A DNA stretch of 64,000 nucleotides from assembly GCF_040954835.1 (NCBI RefSeq), contig NC_090711.1, positions 12,767,001 to 12,831,000 on the forward strand, in the 5' to 3' direction. The position numbers and the translations under genes are program-made. Numbering within the stretch: the stretch's first letter is position 1; the number at the start of each line of letters is the position of its first letter. Below are positions 36,159-49,030 of the stretch, in pieces. The notes beneath the pieces are model-generated. The model was not told where the DNA came from. It saw only the letters and a list, made by a program, of their open reading frames with translations, and made no database searches. The DNA is from Lepisosteus oculatus. Taxonomy: Eukaryota; Chordata; Actinopteri; Semionotiformes; Lepisosteidae.

Positions 36159-38712
36159 CTGCGGAAGGCCAAACGCCAGCAGAAAATTAATTCGAATTAG
36201 TAACTTAAATTAAATTCGTAATTTCCTTAGATACCAGACAACCAAATTCACATTCTATTCCATCAGCGTACAAACTACTATACACAGGATACATTACAGT
36301 ATATTATGGCCAGCAGCCATATCACCCTGCAGCTCACAACTGGCAGCCCCACTGAAGCTCAGCAGGTGTGAGTCTGGTCAGTACCTGGGAAACACTAAGG
36401 TTGCCGTTGGAAGAGGTGTTAGTGGGGCCACCCTACGGTCCATGTGGGTCCTAAAGCCCCAGTATAGTGATGGGGATACTAAACTGTAAAAAGGCGCCGT
36501 CCTTCGGATGAGACGTAAAACCGAGGTCCTGACTCTGCGGTCATTAAAAATCCCAGGGCATTTCTCAAAAATCCCCATCTATAAATTGGCTACACCACTC
36601 TCTTCTCCTCCACACTGAGAGCTGGTGTGTGGGGAGCGTACTGGTGCACTATGGCTGCCGTCGCATCATCCAGGTGGGGCTGCACACTGGTGGTGGTGGA
36701 GGAGAGTCCCCATTACCTGTAAAGCGCTGTGAGTGGAGTGTCCAGAAAAGCGCTATATAAGTGTAAGCAGTTATTATTACTATTATTAGAACTTATCACT
36801 GGCAGTTTGCTACAAAGATATTGCCGTCTGAAATTTTCTTCTTAGAACATTAATAGCTATGCTCAGCAAGAGGAAATACAATGTATCTAGGAGCAACAGA
36901 ACATGATTTTCTTACAGCCCAGAATTGTGTACAATTCTAATGATCTTAAAAGGACGTTGCTATCCTTTTGATCGTGATGGAAAAAAAATAATGGTTTCCA
37001 GTTTTTGCATTTAAACTGACCTGAACAGGGGTTGTATTCATTCTGCAACAATGTCATTTTCACATAGGTTCAGCTTCCCTAACTTGACGGATTCTTCCAG
37101 TTCGGCTGCTATACTGAAAATCTAGTCAGCGTGGCTGCCTTGCAGCCCTGGGTTCAACTCTGGCCCTGGGTGGAGACTGTATGCTCTCCCTGCGTTTCCT
37201 CTGGTTGCTCCTGTTTCTTCCCACTGTCTCAATACACACTGGTACTGTAGGTTAACCGGATTCTGGGAGAACTGGCCGTGGTGTGAGCCTGTCTGTGTTT
37301 GTGCCCTGCCACGAAGTGGTGTCCTATCCAGTGTATCTCGTCTCCCGTTTGTTGTTTGCCAGGGATAGGCTCCGGCTCCCATGAACTGGATGAAGTGGTT
37401 AGAAAACGGAAGGATAGATTGTCTTAATATGTCAAATTGCGAGAGCCCTGTTCATACACTGCTCTTCAGACTGTAAACCCAGAATGTGCATTCCCAATTG
37501 TCTGGTTTTCATTACCCTGTACTCGTCCCCACCACCGCGACTGAGAACTAAAACAGCCTTTGCATACCAGCTACTGCTGCATAAAGAGGCCGGATTTTGC
37601 AACTTTATTTTTAGAAACGACAGAGCCCCTCCGCGCAGAAATAACCGTGCCCTGTTTGCCCTTGGTGTGTGTTTGTCCATTGTGCAAGGTGTCTTCTTTC
37701 GTGTTTGCGGTTTAATATATGACCGGTTAGCTTGGAAGTACAGTATTTGCGAAGTGATCATAGATTATTTCGAAGGTAATCATATCGGCTGTTCTTCTGG
37801 ATGGAGATCAATACTGCACATTGAATTATGTTTTTACTTGGCCAGCCGAGGTCGCTGTGCTACCTGCAGATTAATATTGAAAGGATTTTACTGAAATCTT
37901 TATATTGTGCACTAGAAATAATAATACTGCACACTTAAATACATAAAACGAGTTTGTCTAACAACGGGGTGGCGACATTTGCCCTACTAAAGGCAGCAAA
38001 TTGATGCAATAGTTACCGTGGCTTTAGTTAGAGTACGTGATGAAATAACTTTTACAGTAGCCAACTAAGACCCATTTCAGCAATCCATGGACTAGTAGCG
38101 TTTCTTCACTGGGCATTTTCAGAAATTAGGCTTTACACAGTCTCACTGTGTCCCATCTCACTGTTCCGAGTGTCACACGGGTACCATAACATATAAATGA
38201 ATAAAATAAAAATAAAATAAATCGAATCGCTTAAAAAGTATTTCCTATTTTTTTTTTAAAAATCGTTTAGACTTTTTTTTTTAACAGCATAGGATTTAAA
38301 GCCATCCAATGTTGTGGACGTTTTAACTTTTTGACTGGTCATATCCTAACACATTAAAGACAACAGAAGAACATACTGTATAATCCCGACGGACCTTTCA
38401 GGGAGTAACGCCCGTTCCTTGTCCACAACAGCGGCTAATTCAAAACTTGAGACAACTGGAATAAATAAATTGTGAATGAATGTCGGTCTGAGGTAGATCA
38501 CGCAGAGTACTATATATTTTAAGTGCACACTTTGCACTGACTTACACGTTCAGGAAATTTCGTCTGTCACTGAAAAACCCATCCGGGAGCACTTGCATCT
38601 CCTTTATCAAGGACCCTGTGAATGAAATCAGTATGAACATGTAACATAAATAATGATGAGCTTTTCCCCACAGTCTAACAAGCCGGTCCACGCAATCGCC
38701 CAGAGCTGCCAT
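35552..38712 (-). CDS. FITM2: FITM2 complete gene (two coding exons, 257 aa)
   Basis: Fat storage-inducing transmembrane protein 2 is an ER multi-pass protein needed for lipid-droplet budding, reported as an acyl-CoA diphosphatase of the lipid-phosphatase type. Joining 38712-38546 to 36158-35552 gives 257 residues (human 262). Exon 1 encodes residues 1-55 and the split junction restores NVYFVKFAWGWT, a family-conserved stretch. The two histidines regarded as catalytic are present: FDISGHSFLL (His153) and CTAVYFHDAAQK (His215). Several hydrophobic segments alternate with short polar loops, and the tail ends FSPRLPPQPRERRAE. FITM2 rather than FITM1 is called from synteny with GDAP1L1 and R3HDML and the FSPxLPPQ tail. 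The gene is convergent with GDAP1L1 and divergent from R3HDML. Exon 2 is strikingly GC-rich compared with exon 1. Confidence 0.93.
36306..36785 (+). repeat. 5S-rRNA-headed SINE, family C
   Basis: The head GGCCAGCAGCCATATCACCC and GTCTGGTCAGTACCTGG are present, but the GATGGGAGACC box is deleted. The body is also shortened. It is antisense in the FITM2 intron. Confidence 0.78.
37120..37415 (+). repeat. SINE-like repeat, family A
   Basis: Copy in the FITM2 intron, with GGGTTCAACTC in the head and GTTAGAAAACGGAAGGAT at the end. Confidence 0.7.
38546..38712 (-). CDS. FITM2: FITM2 coding exon 1
   Basis: The reverse strand reads ATGGCAGCTCTGGGC onward, giving MAALGDCVDRLVRLWGKAHH, then a hydrophobic segment (LCYMFILISFTGSL), then KEMQVLPDGFFSDRRNFLN. 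It ends in phase 2 immediately before GTAAGT. The FFSDRRNFLNV block aligns with YLSNKRNVLNV of human FITM2, and the junction restores the Val codon. The exon is too short to stand out as an open frame. Confidence 0.9.
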
Positions 38713-38783
38713 TTTTGCCGACTGTAGTGTACATTAACGGGGAAAGTGTGGCAGGAGGGTGGTGCTAAAGGTTCTGTACGTTG

Positions 38784-38822
38784 ATTGGCTGCAAAATACA
38801 TCAGCTTTTCTGGCTGGCCAAT
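38784..38822 (-). promoter_or_regulatory. Paired CCAAT boxes in the FITM2 promoter
   Basis: An ATTGG (38784-38788, CCAAT on the minus strand) and a CCAAT (38818-38822, ATTGG on the minus strand) lie about 75 and 110 bases upstream of the FITM2 ATG. They are spaced about 30 bases apart, a layout typical of NF-Y-bound promoters. Function is inferred from position. Confidence 0.5.
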
Positions 38823-41800
38823 CAAAGACGCGCATCTGACACGTGATATGAGCTTCATTTACACACAAACTTCAGATGCGGAAAATGGTTTTGTGTGAAG
38901 GGTGGCGTGGGGCTGTTGGTGCTGGTCCGAGCAACCGGCCTTGGCGGCTATAACTGTCATATTTAATCTCTTTGTATTAAAAGATGCAGTGTATTTCACT
39001 ATGAAGCACTATAGGCCTTAACGAGGCTCTGTTGTTGCATTGCACGCAGAGGGTGTTCGTGGTTTCTAAAGCAAAAAGCACTTGTGTTTTAAAAGGAGAT
39101 GGGTAAACTCATGTAAATGTATCTCAAAATAATTTACCGGTAACCTTCACTTGGAGGTTGCGTAAGAGCGCTGTTTAAAACACGGTGCAGTGAGAGTCCC
39201 CTGCTGTACCAGCATATCCAGTACAGCAGACAATACCACACAATGTAGACAGTACATTACAAACATAATAAATATTAACAACAGGAACAACAAATATGTT
39301 GTTGAGAACAATAAATATGTAGCAGTGAGGAAATAAAACACACCAGACCATGCAAAAAGTGCAGAGTGTAGACGATCACTGAGTCTGAGGCACTGCAGTT
39401 AGCTGTTAAGGATGTGTCTTGCATCTAAACAGCTAGCTGCAAAGCCACAGGCTCATTGATCAATTAGGTGATTGACCACGATTGACCACGGAGCACAGAA
39501 GTGTAGACAGAGGTGTGCAGGCTCACAGGATTGGCTTTCAAACAGATTAAAAGTGAAATGTACCCTGATATCCCTGTACTTTTTAAAATGAAGCGTTACT
39601 GTTAAAGATGTCTTTTTTTTCTGAGGCACTCTGTTGTTGAGGAGAGTTGCTTTATCCGAGGTGATCTTTGGGGTTTCTAGGGATGTTTTCTTCACCCATC
39701 AAACTTAATATTGTTACACATGGTCTTTAGTCATTCCTGAATTAACGACACCTGTAAACTATCCTGTACTCTGGCCTTTATTGGGAGAGATTACTGACCA
39801 TATCTCAAGCTATTGTATTTATAATGTGGTAGCTTGCTATGCTCTAAAAGAACGTTTGTCCCCATATACATCTGTTTGTGCTGTAGGGTTAGTTGATTCT
39901 GGCTTTTTGTCTGAGAACAAAGCTTGAGCAGAATGCAAGAGAGATTCTGTAGTTCCAGTGCTCTGGTTTTGTGGAATTGAATTTGACCTGCTGTTGGAGA
40001 TATGGAGTTACATAACATTTCCTCTGGTTCAGATGCAGCGGTTTGTTTAGTGTTCCGCTGGTGTGAACATTATTCCCCATTTCCTCAGGACAGTGGAGCC
40101 TCAGCCCCTGTGCTCTGGGGGAAATGACCAGATTGGATACGCTTTTGTATAAATACTCTGTATATAAGGATTATCCTATATATCCTCTATACAGTATATA
40201 AGGATTATCAGAAACCAAATAGTGGGATTCTGTCTTAACTGGGCAATGTGTCTGAGTATTCAAAATGTAACAGGAACGAAAAAAGTTCTTTAAAAACAGT
40301 TTGGATTTCTTTGATGTAGCATGTTTTTGCATCCTGGCTGTTGGTTTAATCATGGTGGCTAAAATCTTTAAACAGAACAGAGCTAACTCTAACCCTCAAT
40401 GAAGGAAACTTCATTCTTCGGTAGGATTAATTGTGATTTGGTCTTTATTATAAAATAGGCGCTCATGGGTCACTTGATTTTTATGATAAAAAAATATGCT
40501 GGGAATATTTCATGTGCATTGTCAGAGCTGTACTTTGAAAAGGTTGGGACTGTATTAAAGTATATCCCTGTCCAACAGACTGTGCAATTGACTGTGTATG
40601 TTGGAGGAAATAAAGTGGTCCATTGGGCTCTTTTCTAAGTTCCTTAGGACTCTGAGCCCTACAAGGATGAATTCGAGTTTGCAATAAAGTGGTACACTGT
40701 AACTGAGCACTAGATCCAAAAAACTGGAGTGTTGAAAATAAAATGTGAAGTACCTGTCTGGCAAATCAGTATTCTAACCCTCTAATGGAATTGCTTTGCA
40801 CTGAAAAAATGCAGGTCTGCTTCCCAGCTGCAGTATTTTGCTACACATGTATCAAACGTAATTCACTTTCATATTCTTTGTTTTTGTCAACCAATTTGTT
40901 TTGCCTCAAAGACGGGTTTGATGTATATAAAGGGTAAAGCCCATTGGAACAGAATACCAGGCTGGGCGTTGACTGATCAGTGCTGTCAGATGCCATGTGT
41001 GACAGCTCCAGCAGGTGGCACTCTAAGTTCTGGGACAAAGATGGCAGTCACTGTGAGCTCCACTCTGCTGTGGCACTGTGTAACAGTACACCTACAAGCA
41101 GGAAGGAGAATAAACATATTTAGCTTCACACAAACAAATGAATTGGGGGGTCACCATTTGTGCCTTTTGTTAACATTAACATCTTTCATTATTCAAATCA
41201 TGTTTGTTATTGCATTAACTGATGTATTTGGACATATTTCAGTGTGGTAAATTGGTTTCTTTGTGCTCACTTTTACCTCAAGACCTTGTGAATTTAAGAG
41301 AAGTGTTGTGTTCTTTGAAATGCTGTCTTTCTTCTTTCCATTTTGTTGTTTTCCTGTGAGCTTGTTTCTGCAACAGAGATTTGCATGTAAGAAGTACTAC
41401 AGTGGCCCAGGGAATCTTACACTCCCCTGCTCTTTCACATGTGCAGGACCTTTACTGACAGTGGATGGTCTCTGTTAGTAAAGGATCAAACATTTTATGC
41501 TCTATTCACAATATTGGACACCTTGAGTTAATTTATTAATTTTACTAGGGAAAATTTCTTTAACTTCGTACCTCCATTGGCTTTATTAAAGTGGCACTCA
41601 CAACATGGAGCTTGATAAGACTCAGTACATTGTCACCAATTTCTATATTCAGTTGCTATCGAACCCTGGGGACTGTGCTCACATCACAGTGGCTCTGTTA
41701 TTAAAATGGGAGCTCATAGAACTTTCTTAACAGTTCTTGAAAGTAGGAGTGCACTATCATTTAGTAAATGGTCATCATGCAGGTCAAGAAGTAAGAGGAA

Positions 41801-42324
41801 TGTGTATTGAAAGTGTTTGTACAGATAAAAGTATTATGCCTCAAGTGTAGATAGGCTTCACGTGCTGCTTGGCGAGGAATTCTGAACCGATACCTGCTTT
41901 GTGCTGACTTTCACCCCCATCCCTCATGTATTATACTTCTGCTGTGAAAGATCTCTTCGGGAATCATTTTTATGTTAATTTCAGAAAAAACAATGAAGAT
42001 AGATCCACTATGGTTCCATACACAAAGACCTGGGCAGTGGGAAAACACAACAAAAGCTTCCCTTTAAACTGGTGTTTTGTTTTATTTTTTGTGCTGGTCA
42101 TCCTCTGGTCTTTGACCAGACCTATCTGACCTCTGAATCAGTGAAGTCCTTTAACTGCACCGTTGGTCTGAAATCCTGTACGTTTAAACAAGGCATATGT
42201 GCAGGACCTTTAGAAATCAGCAGGATCTCCTTCGGAGCTGCTGACTTTCCTTGTCCCCCTTATTATTGAAGGGTGTTTCAGTGACTATGTATCTGAAATT
42301 TAAATAGTAAAATCATGTAGATTT

Positions 42325-42425
42325 CCATCCATCCATGTTCTAAGTGCTTCATCCAGTTCAAGTCTAGCAATGGGGGTCTGGCATTGAACCCAGGGCCCCA
42401 GGGATGCGAGGTCGCAGTGCTAAAC
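42325..42425 (-). repeat. SINE-like repeat, family A, ends only
   Basis: Reverse-oriented fragment: CCATCCATCCATGTTCTAAG joined to the head complement CATTGAACCCAGGGCCCC. The middle is deleted. Confidence 0.6.
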
Positions 42426-42534
42426 ACAATACATTAACAGTGCTTATTATAAGAGTGATTGAATGAATGGTGAAGTGGTTTAAACAGTCATAGGAGAGCA
42501 ACAATGTGCTTATTTAGTTGAGGACAGACCAACC

Positions 42535-42715
42535 AGTTTGCTAAATAGTTCAAGTAGGTAGTTGCATCAGCATGCGTAGGCTGCAAAGGAACCAGTAAAG
42601 GTTTATTCCAGGCTGACAAGAGAAGAAAAGAAACACAATGTTTCAGCTGTGAAGCCACAGATTTTCTTCTCTTGTCAGCCTGGAATAAACCTTTACTTGT
42701 CAGTTTGCTAAATGT
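42535..42715. repeat. Inverted pair of Penelope-like 3' ends (foldback)
   Basis: Two arms of about 36 bases face each other. The left arm reads GTAAAGGTTTATTCCAGGCT; the right arm reads AGCCTGGAATAAACCTTTAC. A spacer of about 30 bases includes a GAAACACAATGTTTCAGCTG segment. The left arm continues into the sequence seen at 14330-14435. Confidence 0.6.
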
Positions 42716-43425
42716 CTTGTCAACAGTACAGCTGAAGCAAATCATTTCTGACACCAAAGGGGAGAAAGCAGTCAAAACTAATTTAGTTATTTAAGATCTC
42801 CTTAGGCATCAGTTATTACAAAATAGTGTCCCTTAAAGGCCCCACCTGAAATTACACATATACTGTATTTGGTAGGCAGCATTGTAAACACATTGGACAG
42901 GCCAATTCTCTGTCCTTCCCAATAGTTCTCCGGCCTTACAAAAATGATATCAATGCCCTGCCTCCCCTCTTCAATCTGGAAAACAGTAGAATGACCATTG
43001 GTGCTTATATTTCATCTGAAACCAAATTTGTTCAAAGTCATCTTCCAGTTTGGCTGCTCCTCTCAAAACTCAGTTTCCACTAATCCTGGCTGACTATACA
43101 GTACTGTCTGCAGTGAAGTGAAATACTGCAGTTCTGAATGAGCCATCAATGGCTTCCAGTATCAGTGCAGTAGTTTTACTGTAGTTTAGGAATAATTCAA
43201 GTCTCTTGGGCTGTGTTGGGGTTTACAGAGTTAAGAAGCCAAACTAATTACAGACCTACTTAATGCTGCAGATTAAACAGTGGCTGATGATGTGGATTGT
43301 CAGTAACTCAGCGATGTTGCTTGTGCCTGTTTGTCTAAGCTTTATTAGCTAGCTAGTTTACTGGGAAAAGTTCTAATAAGACCAATTACTGTACTTCACC
43401 ATTGTTGGAATGAATAGCCAAAATA

Positions 43426-44005
43426 ATTGCCAGCAGCCATATCACTCTGCAGCTCATGACTGGCAACCCCACTGGAGCTCAGCAGGTGTGAGCCTGGTCA
43501 GTACCTGGATGGGAGACCTCCTGGGAAAAACTAAGGTTGCTGCTGGAAGAGGTGTTAGTGGAGCCAGCAGGGGGCGCTCACCCTGTGGTCTATGTGGGTC
43601 CTAATGCCCCAGTATAGTGACGGGGACACTATACTGTAAACAGGCGCTGTCCTTCGGATGAGACGTAAAACCGAGGTCCTGACTCTCTGTGGTCATTAAA
43701 ACTCCCAGGGCCTATCTCGAAAAGAGTAGGGGTGTAACCCCAGTGTCCTGGCCACATTTCCCATTTCCACATTTCCCACACCCCTCCTAATAATCCCCAT
43801 CTCTGAACTGGCTTCATCACTCTGTTCTCCTCCCCACTGAGAGCTGATGTGTGATGAGTGTACTGGTGCACTATGGCTGCTGTCGCATCATCCAGGTGGG
43901 GGCTGCACACTGGTGGTGGTGGAGGAGAGTCCCCATTACTTGTAAAGCACTTTGAGTGGAGTGTCCAGAAAAGTGCTATATAAGTGTAAGCAATTATTAT
44001 GATAA
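43426..44005 (+). repeat. 5S-rRNA-headed SINE, family C, most complete
   Basis: The best-preserved copy: 5S-like head with GAGCCTGGTCAGTACCTGGA and TGGGAGACCTCCTGGG, full body, and a tail ending in TATAAGTGTAAGCAATTATT. Confidence 0.82.
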
Positions 44006-45139
44006 TATAGAGTTGTGAGCATACAGTATATATTGGCACCCTGTATTTTAAATTAATCAGACTGACATAACTGATATTTTCTGTGATGAATGTTTGTTCG
44101 AATTAACATTAACAAAAAAGTTTAGTTTGACAGACAATATTATACTTAATTAGAAAATTGTCTCTCTTTGGATACTTATTTCCAATGCAATAATGCAAAT
44201 GTAAAACCCCATGAGGCACTGATAGTGGGGCACAAAAATAGAAAATAACAATTAAATGTTAATAATGTGAAATACGCTTTTAGATTTTATTTCAGCAATA
44301 TTTTAACTGTCTTCTGCGTTTTCCAGTGGCAGCCCAGTTGACATTATTCTCGTTCACTGTCCCCACTGTCCTCGTCGATCAAAATCCAGTAGGCATTATC
44401 AGTATAGAGACAGGCTCTAGTTTTATAAGAGTTTGTAATGGCATTAAATTATTTCTTTTTGAAATTACAAGTCTATATCTTCTGGGCATTTGTTTACATT
44501 CAGGTCTATGACTTAAAAACATCAGATGGGTAACTGGGCCGACGATACAGTGGGTTGAAATGAAATATGTCTTCATGACCACGCGCTCTGTCTTGTTTGC
44601 TGACTTAGCTTTCTTCTTGGTTTTCATCTGAAAGTGGTTTATGGCCCGGAATACTGAAGTTTCTTATATTTTGCATGGGTTGGAAGCCACATTTGTTTAT
44701 TTTTGTGTGTGTTAAAGAGCATTTTATTTGTGTGTCTGCCTCAAATGAGTCACGGTGGTTGTCAGTCAGACCAGGCTTCACAGGTGATGGATGTCTGTAA
44801 ATGTCTCCATCCAAATAAGGAATACTCAACTATATTGTAAATAGTTTTTTTGTTGTTGTTTATTTACTAGAATCCAAATTTAGGTTATTTCATTTTCCAA
44901 ACTTCAACCCACCCTTTAGACACAATAAGTACTTGTTCCCTTCCTGCCGCTAGTCAGAGATTTACAAGAGCGGATGGAAACCCACTGTCAGAGATTTTAC
45001 TTACAGTTGACCACTGGCGAGTCAGGTTTGATCTAATCGTAGCCCCAGCCAGTTGCTTGTTGTTTAAATCTAGGTTTTGTTCCATATTTCCCCTCAAATT
45101 TGAATTACCATTTTACACCTTTATCTCAGCACTGGGAGC

Positions 45140-45362
45140 GGTATGATGGTGTGGTAGTTAGTGCTGTTTTTCTCACAGCTTTGTTTCTTTCCAATATTGA
45201 GTGTCTGTCTGTATGGAGTCTGCATGCTCTCCGTGGTTGTGTGTGTTTTTTTTTTGCTTACTAGGCTTGATTGACTGTTCAAAAATGCGTCTTTTTCCAT
45301 GGTCCTGCAATCACCTGCTTGCTTTGTACCCCATGCTTCTGCTTTTCAGATGGATGGATGAG
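45140..45362 (+). repeat. SINE-like repeat, family A, diverged
   Basis: Degraded copy (GATGGTGTGGTAGTTAGTGC to TTCAGATGGATGGATG), ending directly against the Tc1-like element. Confidence 0.5.
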
Positions 45363-45367
45363 TGGAC

Positions 45368-46304
<937 letters not shown>

Positions 46305-48479
46305 ACATCCACGCATGCACTGAAAGGTCAGGAAGTTGGACTGATGTACAGATTTCTACTACACCTGCTTGCCTGATTAGGGCATGTTGGAAAGATTGTA
46401 AACCCAGGGGATGCAGCCAGTTCTTCAGACTGTTACAAATGTGACCAGGTACCAACCCAAAGAGCTGTCTGCATTCAAGAAAATTTCAACAATTTTCTTA
46501 TGCTTAAAAGTAAGGTGCTAATTTATTTTTTCGGGAACAAGTCTTTTAACAAGCACCCTGTTACATAAATGATTAATGAAGATGATCCAAATGAAAATGT
46601 TTCATAGGACAAGTGGTACCATTTTACTTAATTCCACAAAGAATGTGCACAAGGTGGAAATTAAAAGTTCAAAATCCCTGCAGGTCTCAAGAGCACAGAC
46701 AAGTCCTCTGTATTATTAAAAAAAGCCAGCAATTTTTGTTAGACTTGCCTTCGTTTTTGCAAATGGGACAAATCATCACAGATCTTTGTCAGAACTTGCA
46801 ATCTAAATAACATTTATAATACTTATAATATTTATAATAATAGCATTTATAATACCCTTCTTTATGTTGGTAAAAATCCAGTTGCTGTTTTCATCGCAGA
46901 ATATCCTACGCCTGGTGCTTCACTTGAGCAGGAGTTTGGAGGTGGAGTACTGCACATCTCAGGATTATTTTTTATTACTAACATTGCCTCAGAGAAGCAA
47001 ACACATCCGCTCCCCAGATGTTAGTTCATGCACATTTATAATACCCTTCTTTATGTTGGTTAAAAATTAGCTTTCATTCAATCTGAACTGCAGTATACAG
47101 TGTTATAGTGTGGGTGCAGGGTCAGATGTCTTGGACTCATTTGTAGATCTGCCAATGTTTTGCCCATATACTACAAGTCTAGTCGTTACACATTTCTTTT
47201 GATCAAAGATCAAAGCCACAAACCTTTTGAGAAACAAGTCAGTGTCCCTTCAATCTCTGCAGGAACTCCCTCCAGTGAATAGAAATAATCAAAAAGGCAT
47301 TTGTGTGTTTGCTAAGGGCTAGGTGTAACAGGCATGAATTCTAAAACTGTAAAAGCTCAGCAGTACTTGGAAAAGATGTCTGCAGAGCTGGAACAGTGAA
47401 GCTTGCCTGGAGCTGACCGGAGGCTCTGAATTTATTAGTTACTAATGAGTTTCTAACTCAAACTCCTGTTTCGGAAAGCTTGCGTATACTTTGAATCAGC
47501 CAGGACATCTAGCATCTGCAACATCTAGAGAAATTACAGGCTGAGTGCCTCCAGATCATACTTTCCAAACAGTGCATTCTTACACTAATCTCAAGTCTTC
47601 TCCTTAGCTTGAGTATAAAACCACTTTTTTCGTGGACATGTCTTTGAACAATGGAGAAAACCTGTTAGGACTGAAGATACCTAAGAAACAAATTTGTGAC
47701 TTTATAAAGAGTGCAGGAAAAATGGAGAGAAACCAACGTCGATTTAAAATGAATACTATGTTAGCTTCAAAAATGCAAATCTGATGGTTTGTAACTTGTT
47801 ACGTGCTACAAGAAAGAGTTCAAAGGGTTATTTGGCTAAAATATTGCAGTGAAAATTTCAAAACTTACTCAGCCCTGTCTTGTACAGTAGGTGTACAAGG
47901 TGAGTTATGGAAATGAAAATGAAAACAGAAATCCGACTGACCAAATGGTCAAAATGAACAGAGAGAACTGGTAAATGTGCACAAAAGAATAACCCACAAA
48001 AAAACCCACAAAAAAGGGTCTACTACATAACTGCATCACTCATATGCTGAGATCCTTTAAAGAAGTTAAATGCACACTAACATGGTGAAAGTATGGTAAC
48101 ATAGTGCAGAACTATATAAGGAACTGACAAAAAACATAGCAAAGAAAATACCTAGTAAATGTTGGGGACAACTGCAAACATACTCTGCCAATTTACACTG
48201 GTAAACTTTCATTCCAGAATTTGTGGAATGATAAGTACTTGTAATTTACTTTAATACAATAATAAGACATACAATAATTAACATACTTTGTTAATGTTAC
48301 TCTTCACACAAGAGTTACACAGTTACCTGTGCAAAAATGCAGACGTTCTAAAATTCTAAAGGAGAATAGAATGTGTTCTGGAACAGAAGTAGATAATTTT
48401 CATGGAATGGTGGATTTCCATCCAATAATCTTCCACAAGGCACCCCCTATTTCAGAACACAGTCCAATATAAACGGCAT

Positions 48480-49030
48480 TCAGCAATTTACTGCCTTGTT
48501 GCCTTTGGCCCGAAGACCTACAGTGGCATCCAGGAGTAAGAGCTGAGCCTGCAGACCGTCAGGAACTGTAAAAGGTACATAGAGAATCTTTGAAGAGTGT
48601 CTGCCAGTGCAACGCACGTAGGTGGAGCTCGCCAGCCATGGCTCTTTCCACTGCCAAACTACTGTCTTCCTCTGAACGCACAAGGAGGCTTTGGAACTAG
48701 GTCAGGCTAACATTGCAGCACTGTGGTGGAAACTTCAAACAGGTCCTGAGCAAGGTTTATTTTATGTTCCCCGCATGAGAACTTAAAAGCCGTTTGGAGC
48801 TGTGTAGAAGGTTTCTTGCTAACATTGCGCTACGGGATAGAGGGGGTGAATCCGCGCGCACAGTGTCTAGACTTGAAGCAGTGATGTCACAAAGTGCTGC
48901 TGTCCTTAGAGTCTGGGGTTTATCCTTTGAAATCAGTGTTGAGTCACTTTTTAGGGCATTATCAATCCATTGATTGAGTTGAGTGTTGATCGGTTTCAAG
49001 GATCTCAGAGGTTGTGTCAGGGTTCTAAAG
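48480..49030 (-). pseudogene. Unidentified coding-like relic, frameshifted
   Basis: The minus strand shows a 90-codon open stretch (about 49020-48757) reading LTQPLRSLKPINTQLNQWID through SSLDTVRADSPPLSRSAMLA to SSKRLLSSHAG. It is preceded by a CTTTAG acceptor-like site. Coding-like composition continues downstream in shifted frames (NLAQDLFEVSTTVLQC, LLVRSEEDSSLAVERAMAGE, VPDGLQAQLLLLDATVGLRA), interrupted by stops. This pattern fits a decayed gene or processed copy, or exons whose boundaries I misread. I do not recognise the protein. Confidence 0.3.

Larger units (their letters stand above)
36159..38545 (-). other. FITM2: FITM2 intron
   Basis: A 2.4-kb intron bearing a SINE3 copy (36306-36785) and a SINE-like copy (37120-37415), both antisense to the gene. 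It also has overlapping open frames on both strands around 37430-37895 that I do not recognise. The exon-1-proximal part is AT-rich with T and A runs. Confidence 0.75.

Noticed and set aside
35572-36190. Long plus-strand and shifted minus-strand frames over FITM2 exon 2
   Set aside because: They are products of high GC and low stop density; the FITM2 frame with conserved GHSF and YFHD motifs is the real one.
43426-43540. 5S rRNA gene
   Set aside because: Only the internal-promoter blocks match; the sequence is diverged, lacks a T-run terminator and continues into a repeated SINE body.
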